A DNA stretch of 64,000 bases from Xaviernesmea oryzae (GTDB lineage: Bacteria > Pseudomonadota > Alphaproteobacteria > Rhizobiales > Rhizobiaceae): positions 868,001 through 932,000 of the forward strand of contig NZ_FXAF01000002.1 of assembly GCF_900177415.1 (NCBI RefSeq), in the 5' to 3' direction. Position numbers and translations under genes: made by a program. A model generated the notes under the pieces. That model did no database searches. It saw nothing but the letters and a program-made list of their open reading frames with translations, and had not been told where the DNA came from. How positions within the stretch are numbered: position 1 is the stretch's first letter; every line of letters begins with the position of its first letter. This document shows positions 17,775 through 27,262 of the stretch, one piece after another.

Positions 17775-18659
17775 GTGGACATCGAAGATCTCCGGACATT
17801 CGTCGAAGTTGCCGATGCGGGAGGCGTCACTTCGGCCGCGCTGCGGCTCGGCATCTCCAAGTCGATGGTCAGCCGACGGCTCATGCGGCTTGAAGCGGAG
17901 CTTGGTATCCAGCTCCTTGCCCGATCCACCCGCGGGGCTTCTCTGACCGAGGCCGGCGCAACCTTCCGGGATTATGCAGCCAGGGTTACCGCCGAGATCG
18001 ATGTGGCGAGGGAGACCATCCTGCCCGCTGGTGAACTCCGCGGCCGCCTGCGGATAGCCGCGCCGCTTTCCTTCGGCCCGACGCATTTCGCACCGGTAAT
18101 TGCGCAAATGGCGCGCCGCCATCCTCATCTCCAGATCCAGACCTGTTACAGCGATCGTTTCATGGATCTGATCGGAGAAGGTTACGATTGCGCGATCCGC
18201 GTCGGCACACTTCAGGACTCCAGCCTGATCGCAAGACGCGTCGGTCCCCTCTATGGGAGTTTCGTCGCAAGCCCGGACTACATCAAAGCCCATGGCTCTC
18301 CGGAGACACCGGACGAGCTTGTCGCCCATCAGGCTCTCATGCAGGGAACGGAAACCTGGCAGGTGATGGATGGAGACGAGGTGATAACCGTTCGCCCTCA
18401 GGGACGCTTCAAGGCCGACAACGGGGCTGCTCTCGCTGCCGCCGCAGTAGCCGGTTTGGGTATCGCCGTGCTGCCTGACGATCTGATCAAGAATTATCTG
18501 GACTCAGGCGAGTTGGTTCCGGTCATGAAACGCCATCCACCGCCTCCGGCGGGAATATATGTCGTCAGACCGCCCGGGCAGCATCCGGCGAGAAAAATCC
18601 GGGTGCTGACCGAAATGCTGATCGAATGCTTCGACCATGGCCCGGCGTCAAAGGGCTAG
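17775..18659 (+). CDS. LysR-family transcriptional regulator
   Basis: The 294-residue protein begins MDIEDLRTFVEVADAGGVTSAALRLGISKSMVSRRLMRLEAELGIQLLARSTRGASLTEAG when read from the GTG at 17775, the usual LysR N-terminus; GAGGAACGCC lies eight bases ahead. The open frame also allows a GTG at 17751. The effector domain (residues about 90-290) includes YDCAIRVGTLQDSSLIARRVG and GLGIAVLPDDLI. It is divergent from the hydrolase gene, which is its probable target, and is the intact paralogue of the pseudogene at 16232. Confidence 0.92.
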   Translation: MDIEDLRTFVEVADAGGVTSAALRLGISKSMVSRRLMRLEAELGIQLLARSTRGASLTEAGATFRDYAARVTAEIDVARETILPAGELRGRLRIAAPLSFGPTHFAPVIAQMARRHPHLQIQTCYSDRFMDLIGEGYDCAIRVGTLQDSSLIARRVGPLYGSFVASPDYIKAHGSPETPDELVAHQALMQGTETWQVMDGDEVITVRPQGRFKADNGAALAAAAVAGLGIAVLPDDLIKNYLDSGELVPVMKRHPPPPAGIYVVRPPGQHPARKIRVLTEMLIECFDHGPASKG

Positions 18660-18685
18660 CCCGCATGTAAATGGGCGGCGACAAG

Positions 18686-19642
18686 TCAGGGTGTCATCAC
18701 GACGCGACCCAGCGGCTTGGCTGTCTCGGCGTATTCATGTGCCTTTGATGCGTCGCTCAACGGAAATGCGCGATCGATCACGACCTCCATGCGTCCCTCG
18801 GCCACGGCCTCGAGAAGCTGGCTGACGGTTCTATATACGGCCGGCCTCTCGAAAAGCGGTCCCATGAAGACGCCGTGAAGCGTTTGATTGTTCTGCATCG
18901 GTTGCCAGAGGTCGACATTGAGGCTGCCGCCACCTGCATTCCCGACGAATACGAGGCGACCCTCGGGCGCGAGTGCGGATAAGGACGCTTGCAAAGTCGA
19001 ACCGATAGGATCGATGACGAGGTCGGCCCCCTTGCGGCCGGTCAGCCGAAGAACCTCCTCGACGACATCCTTCTCCAGGCGATCGATGACATGCGATGCG
19101 CCGAGCTCAGTCAGGCGTGCTTGTCGTTCCCTGCCGCCGACCACGGCGATGACGGTCGCACCGGCGTCACGCGCCAGTTGGATTGCGGCGAGACCGACAC
19201 CACCGGCGGCGGCCTGAATCAGAACCGTCTCGGCTTCGCGCAAGCCGCCTTTGGTGACCAGACAATGATAGGCCGTGCCGAAGGAAATCGGCAGCGCCGC
19301 CGCCTGTGCCATTTCCACGCCGTCCGGGACAAGCCATGTCCGGGAGGCGGGGACGGACCAAAGCTCCGCATGCGACCCCCGCATGTCGAAGGCGGCCACC
19401 TTTTCGCCGACTGCGCGGTCGCGGACATTTTCACCGACCGAGATCACGGTCCCGGCAGCCGCGTAGCCGACGATCCAGGAGGGTTGCTGTGGCGTAGACC
19501 GGCGATTGATCAGATCGCCGCCCTCGATGGAAATCGCCTCGACGGCAATCAGAACATTATCTGGCCCGCAAATCGGATCGGGCACATCGGCATATCTCAA
19601 GACTGTCGGAGGACCGGGGTTGTCGTAGACTGCGGCTTTCAT
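18686..19642 (-). CDS. Zinc-free NADPH:quinone oxidoreductase (QOR/MDR family)
   Basis: The 318-residue medium-chain reductase shows GDLINRRSTPQQPSWIVGYAAAGTVISVGENV, then VLIQAAAGGVGLAAIQLARDAGATVIAVVGG (NADPH-binding AxxGGVG, about residues 142-171). The structural and catalytic zinc ligands of alcohol dehydrogenases are not present, as in QOR proteins. It would reduce quinones or alpha,beta-unsaturated carbonyls. It converges with the LysR gene at 17775 and stands alone, before the fragment-rich segment. Confidence 0.9.
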   Translation of the reverse strand: MKAAVYDNPGPPTVLRYADVPDPICGPDNVLIAVEAISIEGGDLINRRSTPQQPSWIVGYAAAGTVISVGENVRDRAVGEKVAAFDMRGSHAELWSVPASRTWLVPDGVEMAQAAALPISFGTAYHCLVTKGGLREAETVLIQAAAGGVGLAAIQLARDAGATVIAVVGGRERQARLTELGASHVIDRLEKDVVEEVLRLTGRKGADLVIDPIGSTLQASLSALAPEGRLVFVGNAGGGSLNVDLWQPMQNNQTLHGVFMGPLFERPAVYRTVSQLLEAVAEGRMEVVIDRAFPLSDASKAHEYAETAKPLGRVVMTP

Positions 19643-19772
19643 GTGCTTTTCCTTTTAAGTGAGGGAAGCTTGCTCGCTTGATAGGTGTCTAACCACCCAG
19701 GCTCCTTTGTTTCTGAGGCATGTCAAGCACACGCACGCCCGATGCGATGGAGCACCTGCGGCCGTCTCACTT

Positions 19773-20240
19773 TCATGAGAGCGCGCCGCCGTCCACGGTG
19801 AGGATCGTCCCGGTGATCTGCCGGGCGGCAGGCGTCGCGAGAAAGGCGACCGCGGCGGCGACATCTTCCGGCTGGTTGAAACGGCCAAGGGCCGTCAGGC
19901 TACGCTGGTAATCCGCAGATTCGCCCGTCTCGGGATTCGAGTCGGTGTTTGTCGATCCCGGTTGAACGAAATTGACCGTTATGTCCCGAGCACCCAATTC
20001 GCGCGCAAGACCGCGATTGAATGCCTGAAGCGCACCCTTGGTCATATAGTAGACCGTGCCGGGTACGCCGACGATACGATCCGCACCTGCTGAACCGATG
20101 TTTATGATGCGGCCGCCTTCCTTGAAGTGGGGAATGGCCGCCTTCGACGCCAGCACCGGCCCGCGCACGTTGACCGCAAGCAGCGCGTCGAGATCCTCGA
20201 CGGTGAAATCGGCGATATTGTTGTACCGTCCGATTGCAAA
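19773..20240 (-). pseudogene. Short-chain dehydrogenase/reductase, 5'-truncated
   Basis: From about GRYNNIADFTVEDLDALLAVNVRGPVLASKAAIPHF to the C-terminal ITGTILTVDGGALS this is a clear SDR with catalytic Tyr-x3-Lys (YYMTKGALQAFNRGLARELG). The N-terminal third, with the TGxxxGxG NAD(P) motif, is absent: the frame runs instead into antisense AraC sequence and then a LysR-leader copy. An open frame continues to 20465, but its first 75 residues are not SDR. A functional enzyme is not expected. Confidence 0.85.
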
Positions 20241-20378
20241 GCCCGAAAGCTTCTTGCCGCCGGGAGCACCAACGTTTCGCAAGTGGCCTATGAGGTCGGC
20301 TACACAAGCCCGTCGCAATTCAGTCGGGAGTATAAAAGCATGTTTGGCACTGCGCCCGTGGCTGACCTGCAGCGCTGA
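20241..20378 (+). pseudogene. AraC-family regulator, C-terminal fragment
   Basis: The plus-strand frame ending at 20378 reads RKLLAAGSTNVSQVAYEVGYTSPSQFSREYKSMFGTAPVADLQR, the second helix-turn-helix of an AraC/XylS protein, complete to its stop. Upstream in this frame is antisense SDR sequence, so only about 45 residues of the regulator remain. The junction lies near 20240. Confidence 0.85.
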
Positions 20379-20442
20379 ATCCTGCCCGACGATCCGACTG
20401 CATGATCTGCCGATTGGGAGGCGCGAGGGGCCAAATTCCTTT

Positions 20443-20495
20443 CGGAGTTCCTCGTTCGGCGACACAGCTTCGCGCGACGGTGCACTACCGCGTCT
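20443..20495 (-). repeat. LysR leader copy on the opposite strand
   Basis: The reverse strand contains GCGGTAGT, then GAAGCTGTGTCGCC and GAACGAGGAAC in the same order and spacing as the leader at 17722-17774. No LysR gene follows: 65-200 bases further on come the AraC and SDR fragments. It is evidence that this segment was assembled by recombination between related LysR-enzyme loci. Confidence 0.6.
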
Positions 20496-20742
20496 CCGTT
20501 CGAAATACCATCAAGGCCTTTTCGGAGACCGATCAGACGGAGGACTTGAAGGCGATTACCGTGCCGACGCTGTGCTGCACGGCGAGGACGACCAGGTCGT
20601 TCCGGTTGCCGCCTCGGCATCGAAATCGGTCAAACAGCTGAAAAGCGGAACGCTGAAGACCTATCCCGGTTATTCTCACGGGATGCTGACGGTCAATGCC
20701 GCCGTATTGAATGAAGATATTCTGGCGTTTATCGCCAGGTAA
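20489..20742 (+). pseudogene. Alpha/beta hydrolase (chloroperoxidase-like), C-terminal fragment with frameshift
   Basis: Reading in one frame gives NTIKAFSETDQTEDLKAITVPTL and, after a one-base shift near 20572, LHGEDDQVVPVAASASKSVKQLKSGTLKTYPGYSHGMLTVNAAVLNEDILAFIAR up to the stop at 20742. This is the C-terminal 80 residues of a non-heme chloroperoxidase/esterase, with the acid (D of GEDDQ) and histidine (SHG) of the triad. Adding a single G after CGCTG would restore the frame (PTLVLHGEDD). The nucleophile half is missing. Confidence 0.85.
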
Positions 20743-20937
20743 CGAGCCTTCGGGACGGAATGCACAAGCCTGTCCCGCCACTCAAGCCGGACCACCGCAT
20801 AGCGCTTGTCACGCGATGGTCCGGCAAGTGGCCGCCTCAGAAGGGAATACAGCGCTCAGAGGAGCTGCGCGGAAAACTCGGGGAAACGTTGATGACCTGC
20901 TCCCACGCACCGGCCCAAACCTTTAAGGAGACAGTTC

Positions 20938-21288
20938 ATGCCCATTCATAAATTCGCCGTTACCGACGCGGTATTTGAACGGTCGCCAGGGCAAGACGTT
21001 GATATCTTCGCCGGCAACCTCCTCGATCAGCGCGACGGCGGGCCGGTCACCATCGGTTTCGGGCGCTATGGACCGGACCAGATCCTGGAAGAGACCATGG
21101 CCGTGCACGACACGATGGTGATCCTTGAAGGAAAAATCACCGTCTCCGACGGCCGCAAAACGGTGACGGCAGGCCCCGGAGAGATCATCGCCATGCAGAA
21201 AGGCGACAGGGTGACGATCCGCTCCCACGAAAATGGTGCCGTGACCGCTTATGTGACCTATCCTCATTGGCAGCAGCCGGAGGCTTGA
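20938..21288 (+). CDS. Cupin-domain protein, EutQ-like
   Basis: The 116-residue protein is a single small cupin: MAVHDTMVILEGKITVSDGRKTVTAGPGEIIAMQKGDRVTIRSHENGAVTAYVTYPHW resembles EutQ/DUF861 proteins. A strong TTAAGGAGACA ribosome site precedes the ATG. No other ethanolamine genes are nearby, so a role in ethanolamine use is not supported. It sits between the fragment-rich segment and the second ABC cluster. Confidence 0.8.
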   Translation: MPIHKFAVTDAVFERSPGQDVDIFAGNLLDQRDGGPVTIGFGRYGPDQILEETMAVHDTMVILEGKITVSDGRKTVTAGPGEIIAMQKGDRVTIRSHENGAVTAYVTYPHWQQPEA

Positions 21289-21402
21289 TCGGCGGGCGTG
21301 GAACGGTCGGGACACCTGTTCATAGGGCCTGTGAAACGGATCGGACGTCAATCGAAGCTTCCCTTGGAGATGACGGATCTCCTGGCACGATTGTAGCCGG
21401 CC

Positions 21403-22383
21403 TTAATCGCTCTGCCCTTCGTGCAGATGGCAAGCCACCTGATGCCCGTCGACACGGAGCTGGGCCAATTTCGGCATCTCCACCGCGCATCTGTCGAACG
21501 CTTGGGGACAGCGAGTCCGGAAGCGGCAGCCACTTGGAGGGTTGATGGGGCTTGGAACTTCACCATTCAGAACGAGCCTGTTGCGCTTCGCCTTAGGGTC
21601 GGCGATCGGGATGGATGACAGCAGGGCCTGCGTATACGGATGCTTTGGGGCCGAGAACATGGTCCGGCGATCGCCGATCTCGATGATCTGGCCGAGATAC
21701 ATGACCGCCACGCGATGCGTCAGGTGTTCGACGATCGCGAGATCGTGGCTGATGAACAGCAGCGCCAGTCCCAGCTCCTGCTGGAGGTCGGTGAAAAGGT
21801 TGACGATCTGCGCTTTGACGGAGACATCGAGCGCCGAGACCGCTTCGTCGCAGATGATGATATCCGGTTTCGGAGCGAGCGCGCGGGCAATGCCGATGCG
21901 CTGCCGTTGGCCGCCGGAAAATTCGTGCGACAATCGCTTCATCGCATCCCGCGGCAGGCGGACCTTGTCGAGCAGGTCGGCGACCTGGTCGTCGATCTCG
22001 CTGCGGGACTGGCCCATGCCGAAATTCTCCAGCGGTTCGGCGACGATGTCGCGCACCGAAAGGCGCGGATTGAGGCTGCTGAACGGATCCTGGTAGACGA
22101 CCTGCAGCTTCTTGCGAAGCCGGCGCATGCCCTGGATCGGCACGGTATCGACACGCCATCCGTCGAGGTAGATCTCGCCGGCGGTCGGCTCCACCAGCCT
22201 GAGGATGGTCCGGCCGACCGTCGATTTGCCGCAGCCGCTCTCGCCGACGATCGACAGCGTCTCGCCCGCTTCGACACGAAAGGACACGTCGTCCACGGCG
22301 TGCACCTGAGCGCTCCGGCCGAAAAGACCGGTCCTGACCAGGTAATATTTCTTGAGGTTGAAGACTTCCAGAACGCTGCTCAT
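21403..22383 (-). CDS. ABC transporter ATPase, DppF/OppF type
   Basis: The 326-residue protein has Walker [10 protein letters not shown], signature [15 protein letters not shown], Walker [12 protein letters not shown], and the OppF/DppF C-terminal cysteine segment ([15 protein letters not shown]) expected to bind an iron-sulfur cluster in this subfamily. The ATG at 22383 overlaps the stop of the DppD-type gene (ATGA). It is the last gene of the leftward importer cluster that starts near 26890. Confidence 0.93.
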   Translation of the reverse strand: MSSVLEVFNLKKYYLVRTGLFGRSAQVHAVDDVSFRVEAGETLSIVGESGCGKSTVGRTILRLVEPTAGEIYLDGWRVDTVPIQGMRRLRKKLQVVYQDPFSSLNPRLSVRDIVAEPLENFGMGQSRSEIDDQVADLLDKVRLPRDAMKRLSHEFSGGQRQRIGIARALAPKPDIIICDEAVSALDVSVKAQIVNLFTDLQQELGLALLFISHDLAIVEHLTHRVAVMYLGQIIEIGDRRTMFSAPKHPYTQALLSSIPIADPKAKRNRLVLNGEVPSPINPPSGCRFRTRCPQAFDRCAVEMPKLAQLRVDGHQVACHLHEGQSD

Positions 22384-23366
22384 GCGACGACGAGCTCCGT
22401 GGCGAAATGGCAGGCAACCTGGTGGTCGGACCTCGTCCTGACGAGCCCCGGCTGCGACAGCCGGCAGATGTCGGCCGCTCCGCGACAGCGCGGCGCAAAG
22501 GCGCATCCGACCGTCGCCACGCGCGGATCGGGCACCGTGCCTTCGATTTCGACGAGCCGCCCGGTCTTGCCTTCCAGCGAGGAGCCGAGCCGAGGAACCG
22601 CCCCGAGCAGCCCCTTCGTATAGGGGTGCCTCGGACGTGCGAAAATCTCCTCGGCCGTCCCCTCCTCGACCTTGCGGCCGGCATACATGATGATCACCCG
22701 GTCGGCCATTTCCGCAACGACGCCGAGATCGTGGGTGATCAGGATGATGGCCGAACCGAACTGTTCGCGAAGCGACCGCATCAGATCGAGGATCTGCGCC
22801 TGGACGGTGACGTCGAGCGCTGTCGTGGGTTCGTCGGCGATCAGCAGTTCGGGGCGGCATATCAGCGCCATCGCGATCATTACGCGCTGGCGCATCCCGC
22901 CGGAAAGCTGGTGGGGATATTCGTTGGCGCGCCGCCTTGGGTCCGGGATACCCACCCGGGTGAGCATCTCGATCGCCTTCTCGGCCGCCTGCCTGCGGGT
23001 CATCGTCTCGTGCAGCCGGGCGGCCTCGGCGATCTGGCGGCCGACAGTGACGACGGGATTGAGCGCGGTCATCGGCTCCTGGAAGATCAAGCCGACCTGA
23101 TTGCCGCGGATGGCGCGCATGGCCGCCTCATCGGCCGACAGGAGATCGCGTCCTTTCAGCTCGACCTTGCCCGAAAGCCGGCATCGGCTTTCGTCGAGCA
23201 GCCGCATGATCGACATGGCCGAGACCGACTTGCCGGACCCGGATTCGCCGACGATGGCGACGGTCTCTCCCTTGGAGACGCGGAAACTCAGATCGTTCAC
23301 GGCGCGCAGGTCGCCGCGCGAGGTCTGGAAGATCGTGGAAAGATGTTCGACGTTGAGCAGGACCAT
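22380..23366 (-). CDS. ABC transporter ATPase, DppD/OppD type
   Basis: This 328-residue ATPase shows GESGSGKSVSAMSIMRLL (Walker A with the OppD-type SGSGKS), LSGGMRQRVMIAMAL and LLIADEPTTALDVT, and a C-terminal GCAFAPRCRGAADICR cysteine segment. It pairs with the gene at 21403. The ATG at 23366 lies one base after the permease stop; longer in-frame sequence would lie inside the permease gene. Confidence 0.93.
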   Translation of the reverse strand: MVLLNVEHLSTIFQTSRGDLRAVNDLSFRVSKGETVAIVGESGSGKSVSAMSIMRLLDESRCRLSGKVELKGRDLLSADEAAMRAIRGNQVGLIFQEPMTALNPVVTVGRQIAEAARLHETMTRRQAAEKAIEMLTRVGIPDPRRRANEYPHQLSGGMRQRVMIAMALICRPELLIADEPTTALDVTVQAQILDLMRSLREQFGSAIILITHDLGVVAEMADRVIIMYAGRKVEEGTAEEIFARPRHPYTKGLLGAVPRLGSSLEGKTGRLVEIEGTVPDPRVATVGCAFAPRCRGAADICRLSQPGLVRTRSDHQVACHFATELVVA

Positions 23367-23367
23367 G

Positions 23368-24273
23368 TCACTTCCGCAATGCAATCCGGGGGTCGAACGC
23401 GTCCCGCAGCCCGTCGCCGAGCACGTTGATCGCAAGGACCGTCAAGGTCAGGAACACGCCGGGAATGAAGACCATGTAGGGTTTCACCTGCCAGAGCGCC
23501 CGTCCGTCCGACATGATGTTCCCCCAGGAGGGAATGGTCGGCGGCGTGCCCGCGCCGATGAAGGACAGCATGGTCTCGATGATCATCGCGACGGCCCAGA
23601 CATAGGTGGATTGAATGATCAGCGGGCTCACCGTGCCCGGCAGGAGGTGGCGGAAGATGATGCGGAACGGCCCGGAACCGGAGGTGATGGCCGCTTCCAC
23701 ATAAGGCTGTTCCCGCAGGCTGAGCACGGTGCCGCGAATGAGGCGGGCGATGCGCGGGATCTCGATGATGGAAATGGCGGTGATAACGGTGGTGAGCGAG
23801 GCGCCGGTCAGCGACATCAGTGCGATCGCCAGCAGGATGGACGGCACCGACATCAGCCCGTCCATGATGCGCATGATCACGCCGTCCAGCCAGCGGATGT
23901 AAGCCGAGATCAGGCCGATCAGGGTTCCGATGAAGGCCGAGATGACCATGACCGAAAAGCCGATCATCAGCGAGTTTCGGCCGCCGTAAAGCACGCGCGA
24001 ATAGAGGTCGCGTCCCAGCATGTCGGTGCCGAACCAATGGGCGGCGGATGGCGGCCGCAGGCGGCTCAACGTATCCATCGCCCGCGGATCGACCGTACCG
24101 AGGACGGGCGCCAGGATCGAGATCAGCACGAGGATCAGAAGCAGGGTGCCGCCGAAGGTGATCTGGGAGTAACGGCGCGCAAGCGCCCATGACTTGCGGA
24201 TGTGGCTCACCGGTTTTCGATCCGGCTGCGGGGCCATGGCAAGCTTGAGGTCGCCGTCGATCTGGATGTTCAA
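23368..24273 (-). CDS. ABC transporter permease, DppC type
   Basis: The 301-residue protein has a cytosolic N-terminus, a first helix at about residues 38-59 (TFGGTLLLILVLISILAPV), the PPSAAHWFGTDMLGRDLYSRVLYG block and an EAA loop (YVEAAITSGSGPFRIIFRHLLPG). The stop and start of this gene and the DppB gene overlap (ATGA at 24270-24273). Confidence 0.93.
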   Translation of the reverse strand: MNIQIDGDLKLAMAPQPDRKPVSHIRKSWALARRYSQITFGGTLLLILVLISILAPVLGTVDPRAMDTLSRLRPPSAAHWFGTDMLGRDLYSRVLYGGRNSLMIGFSVMVISAFIGTLIGLISAYIRWLDGVIMRIMDGLMSVPSILLAIALMSLTGASLTTVITAISIIEIPRIARLIRGTVLSLREQPYVEAAITSGSGPFRIIFRHLLPGTVSPLIIQSTYVWAVAMIIETMLSFIGAGTPPTIPSWGNIMSDGRALWQVKPYMVFIPGVFLTLTVLAINVLGDGLRDAFDPRIALRK

Positions 24274-25211
24274 TAGCGTATCCTTGGATCGAGGAGCACG
24301 TAGATGAGATCGACGGCGAGGTTGACCAGCACGTAGCCGGCGCTGAACACCAGAACGAGGCCCTGGATGACCGGATAGTCGCGGTGGCTGATCGCCTCGA
24401 GCGTCAGCCTGCCGAGACCGGGTATCGCGAATATGCTTTCGGTGATCACGGCGCCGCCGATCAGGCTCGCAAAGCCGAGGCCGACGATCGTGACGATCGG
24501 GATCGACGCGTTCTTCAGCGCATGCGCAAACAGGATGCGGTTGCGGTCGGCACCCTTGGCCTTGGCGGTCCGGATGAAATCCTGGGACAGGACGTCGAGC
24601 ATCGATGCCCGCGTGACGCGGGCAATCAGCGAGGCAAAACCCATTCCGAGCGTCAGGCAGGGCAGGATCATGCCGAGCAGGTAGGCACCGAAATCCCGGT
24701 CCGGCGGCACGTAGCCCTGCACGGGCAGCCAGCGCAGTCCCAGCGCGAAGATGGAGACGAGCAGATAACCGACGATGAAATTCGGGATGGAGAAATTGAG
24801 GACCGTGACGGCGGTGAAGGCCCGGTCGAACAGTTTGCCGCGGTTGGCGGCCGCGTAGATGCCAAAGGGAACCGAAAGCAACAGGGCGATGATCAGCCCG
24901 CCGAACAGAAGCGACAGGGTGGGACCGACCCGCTGGGCGATCAATTCGGCGACCGGTTCCCTGGAGAAAACCGATGTGCCGAGGTCGCCCGAGAGAAGGC
25001 GCTGCGCCCAGAGGCCGAATTGCACGTAGAACGGCTGATCGAAGCCCATGGCGACCCGGATCGCCTGGACTTCCTCCGGGGAAGCCTGTTCTCCGGCGAT
25101 GACGACGGCGGGATCCCCCGGGGTGACGAACAGCAGGCCGAAAACGAAGACGGCGACGACCGCCATCACGGGGATGGTCATGACTATCCGCTGCAGGGCA
25201 TATCTCAGCAT
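24270..25211 (-). CDS. ABC transporter permease, DppB type
   Basis: The 313-residue permease begins MLRYALQRIVMTIPVMAVVAVFVFGLLFVTPGDPAVV, the usual DppB N-terminus, and contains FIRTAKAKGADRNRILFAHALKNASIPIV (EAA loop) and the C-terminal DLIYVLLDPRIRY. It forms the membrane channel with the DppC protein at 23368. The binding-protein gene lies 56 bp upstream. Confidence 0.93.
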   Translation of the reverse strand: MLRYALQRIVMTIPVMAVVAVFVFGLLFVTPGDPAVVIAGEQASPEEVQAIRVAMGFDQPFYVQFGLWAQRLLSGDLGTSVFSREPVAELIAQRVGPTLSLLFGGLIIALLLSVPFGIYAAANRGKLFDRAFTAVTVLNFSIPNFIVGYLLVSIFALGLRWLPVQGYVPPDRDFGAYLLGMILPCLTLGMGFASLIARVTRASMLDVLSQDFIRTAKAKGADRNRILFAHALKNASIPIVTIVGLGFASLIGGAVITESIFAIPGLGRLTLEAISHRDYPVIQGLVLVFSAGYVLVNLAVDLIYVLLDPRIRY

Positions 25212-25267
25212 ATCATCCTTTCCCCGTGCCGCCTCGGTATGTTCGGCCCGCCTTCATCCCTATTTTC

Positions 25268-26890
25268 TCAGGCCTTGTCCCCCTTGGAGATGTTCCAGTA
25301 GGCGTTGACCGGCGCCGGGAACACGCCCTTCAGATCGGCGCGGTAGGCATGATAGGTGCTGGTGGCGCCGAGCGGGATGTAAGGCAGCGTTTCGAAGGCC
25401 TGGACCTGGATCTGCTTGGCGATCACGGCGCGCTCGGCGGGGTCGGCCGACCGGAACCAGGAGGTCTTCAGGGCCTCCAGCTTCGGATCGTTGGCCCAGC
25501 CGAACCAGCCCTTTTCGCCGGCTCCGTGAAGCAACTGGTTGACCGCGGGATTGGCGACATCGCCGCCGGTCCAGCCGGTGATGAAGCCGCTCCAGCCTCC
25601 GGCCTCCACAGGTTCCTTGCTGGTGCGCCGGGTCGCCATGGTCGCGAAGTCCATGGCCTGAAGTTCGACGTTCATGCTGAGCTTGCGCATCACGTTGTCG
25701 AGCACCTGGTTGAGGCCGCTCAGGCGCGGAGGCGACGAAACCGCCAGCAGCACGACCTTCTCGCCCTTGTAACCCGCGGCGGCAAGCGCCTCCTTGGCCT
25801 TCCTGAGATCCGCGGTCTTGATGACCGCGGCGTTATCCTCGGTGCCGTAGGGCGACTGGCAGTCGTAGAAGCTGTAGCAGGGCAGAACCAGCTTGGGATC
25901 GGGCTGGATGGCGCTGATCAGCTCGACCTGGTTGATCGCCATCGCGAGCGCCTTGCGGACGCCCGGATTGTTGAACGGCGGCTGCAGATGGTTGACCTGC
26001 AGCATGTAATAGCTGTTCGAGGTCGTGCGCTGGCTGACGACGATGCTCGGATCACCCTTCATGACCTCAAGGAGGTCGTCGGCCGGTGCCGGCCAGTAAT
26101 CCTGTTCGCCGGCCATCAGCGCGGACATGGCCGTCGACGGATCGTCGATGACGGTGAAGGCCACCCGCTCGAAGCCGGCGATCTTGCCACCCGCGATGCC
26201 GCTCGGCGGCTCGGAGCGCGGCACGTATTTGTCGAACCGGGCGAAGGCGTTGAACGATCCCGGAACCCATTCCTCGCGAAGGAAGCGGTAGGGGCCGCTG
26301 CCGATCGATTCCGTGATCTGCTTGGTGGGATCCACCGTCGCCATGCGCTCGGGCATGATGAAGCATTGCGAGGAATTGGATTTGCCGAGCGCGTCGATCA
26401 GCAGCGGGAAGTTATGGGCGAGCTTGATCTTGAAGACCTTGTCGCTGACCACCTGATATTCGCCGACCGCCGCCGCGACCGCCCGCCCGAAGCCGTCGCG
26501 CGCCGACCAGCGCTTGATCGAGGCGATGCAGTCCGCCGACCGCACCGGCTCGCCATCGTGGAAAAGCAGGCCGTCGCGCAGCGTAATGACATAGGTCATC
26601 CCGTTGTCCTCGGTGGTGTAGCCCGCCGCCATCTGCGGCTGCGGCACGTATTTGTCGTCGACGGCAAACAGCTGGTCGAAGATCATGAAGGCGTAGTTCT
26701 TGGTGGGCGGCGCCGTCGTCCAGATCGGATCGAGGCTCTGGAGGCTTTCGCCGATGATGCGCAGCGTCTTGCCCGGCGGCGTGCTGGGGCCGCCTGTGCT
26801 CTGCGCAAAAGCCCAGGACGGGAAACCGCTCACGGCAGACGATGCAGCAAGGAGGGAGGCGCTTTTCAGGAGGTCACGTCGAGTTGCCAT
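25268..26890 (-). CDS. Tat-exported substrate-binding protein, SBP family 5
   Basis: The 540-residue protein starts MATRRDLLKSASLLAASSAVSGFPSWAFAQS, a twin-arginine-type signal with an AFA-QS cleavage site. The mature domain has SLQSLDPIWTTAPPTKNYAFMIFDQLFAVDDKYVPQPQMAAG and LRDGLLFHDGEPVRSADCIASIKRW, typical of DppA-like receptors. It feeds the permeases downstream. The ligand is probably the compound handled by the monooxygenase and hydrolases of this cluster. The ATG at 26890 is chosen; the frame stays open to 27166, but that part is AT-rich and unlike a protein. Confidence 0.92.
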   Translation of the reverse strand: MATRRDLLKSASLLAASSAVSGFPSWAFAQSTGGPSTPPGKTLRIIGESLQSLDPIWTTAPPTKNYAFMIFDQLFAVDDKYVPQPQMAAGYTTEDNGMTYVITLRDGLLFHDGEPVRSADCIASIKRWSARDGFGRAVAAAVGEYQVVSDKVFKIKLAHNFPLLIDALGKSNSSQCFIMPERMATVDPTKQITESIGSGPYRFLREEWVPGSFNAFARFDKYVPRSEPPSGIAGGKIAGFERVAFTVIDDPSTAMSALMAGEQDYWPAPADDLLEVMKGDPSIVVSQRTTSNSYYMLQVNHLQPPFNNPGVRKALAMAINQVELISAIQPDPKLVLPCYSFYDCQSPYGTEDNAAVIKTADLRKAKEALAAAGYKGEKVVLLAVSSPPRLSGLNQVLDNVMRKLSMNVELQAMDFATMATRRTSKEPVEAGGWSGFITGWTGGDVANPAVNQLLHGAGEKGWFGWANDPKLEALKTSWFRSADPAERAVIAKQIQVQAFETLPYIPLGATSTYHAYRADLKGVFPAPVNAYWNISKGDKA

Positions 26891-27262
26891 GATGTCATCT
26901 CTCAATAGGAACAGATGGCGGTCGTTCGTCGGAACGAGGCAGCTTTCTAAGCCGGATGAATTGAAGCATCGGGCGTGAGAGCCGGCTAATAGCTGATCGT
27001 AACGCCGATGATAAAAAATCGCGGATTCCCGGTGGTTTTCAGGGGCCCGATGCCGGTTGCGTACGACCTTGAGGCAAATGCCTGATTGCTGCGCGCGGCC
27101 GATATGCAATTGGGTATCGAATAGGCATTTTCGCGCTTGCAACAGAAGGATCGGCCTTGGGATCATCGAAAGCGGCGATCAAAAAAATCGGCGGGCGGAT
27201 GCCTTCCGGCATCCACCCGTTCAGGACTGCGGCATGGATCGCCCTCCGGTCGGAAGGCGCGA
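26891..27262 (-). other. Intergenic region upstream of the binding-protein gene
   Basis: These 372 bp hold no gene that I can support. They contain a GATAAAAAATCGCG element at 27010-27023, also seen upstream of the monooxygenase and regulator genes, and a small perfect palindrome AGGCAAATGCCT (27072-27083). A promoter for the transporter genes probably lies here. Confidence 0.5.
27006..27024 (-). promoter_or_regulatory. Shared GATAAAAA/CGCG element upstream of the transporter genes
   Basis: The stretch contains CGAT-(8 bases)-ATCG with a GATAAAAA core and a flanking CGCGG. Similar elements occur at 29731-29751 and 31771-31790, each upstream of another transcription unit of this cluster. It is a candidate site for the tandem LysR protein. 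Confidence 0.4.

Noticed and set aside
20056..20742. Single 228-codon plus-strand gene
   Set aside because: The first 140 codons are antisense to the SDR fragment or in the wrong frame for the AraC piece; only the hydrolase tail is real.
25226..26908. 560-codon open frame on the plus strand
   Set aside because: It lies antisense to the binding-protein gene at 25268-26890, which has a signal peptide and clear family blocks.
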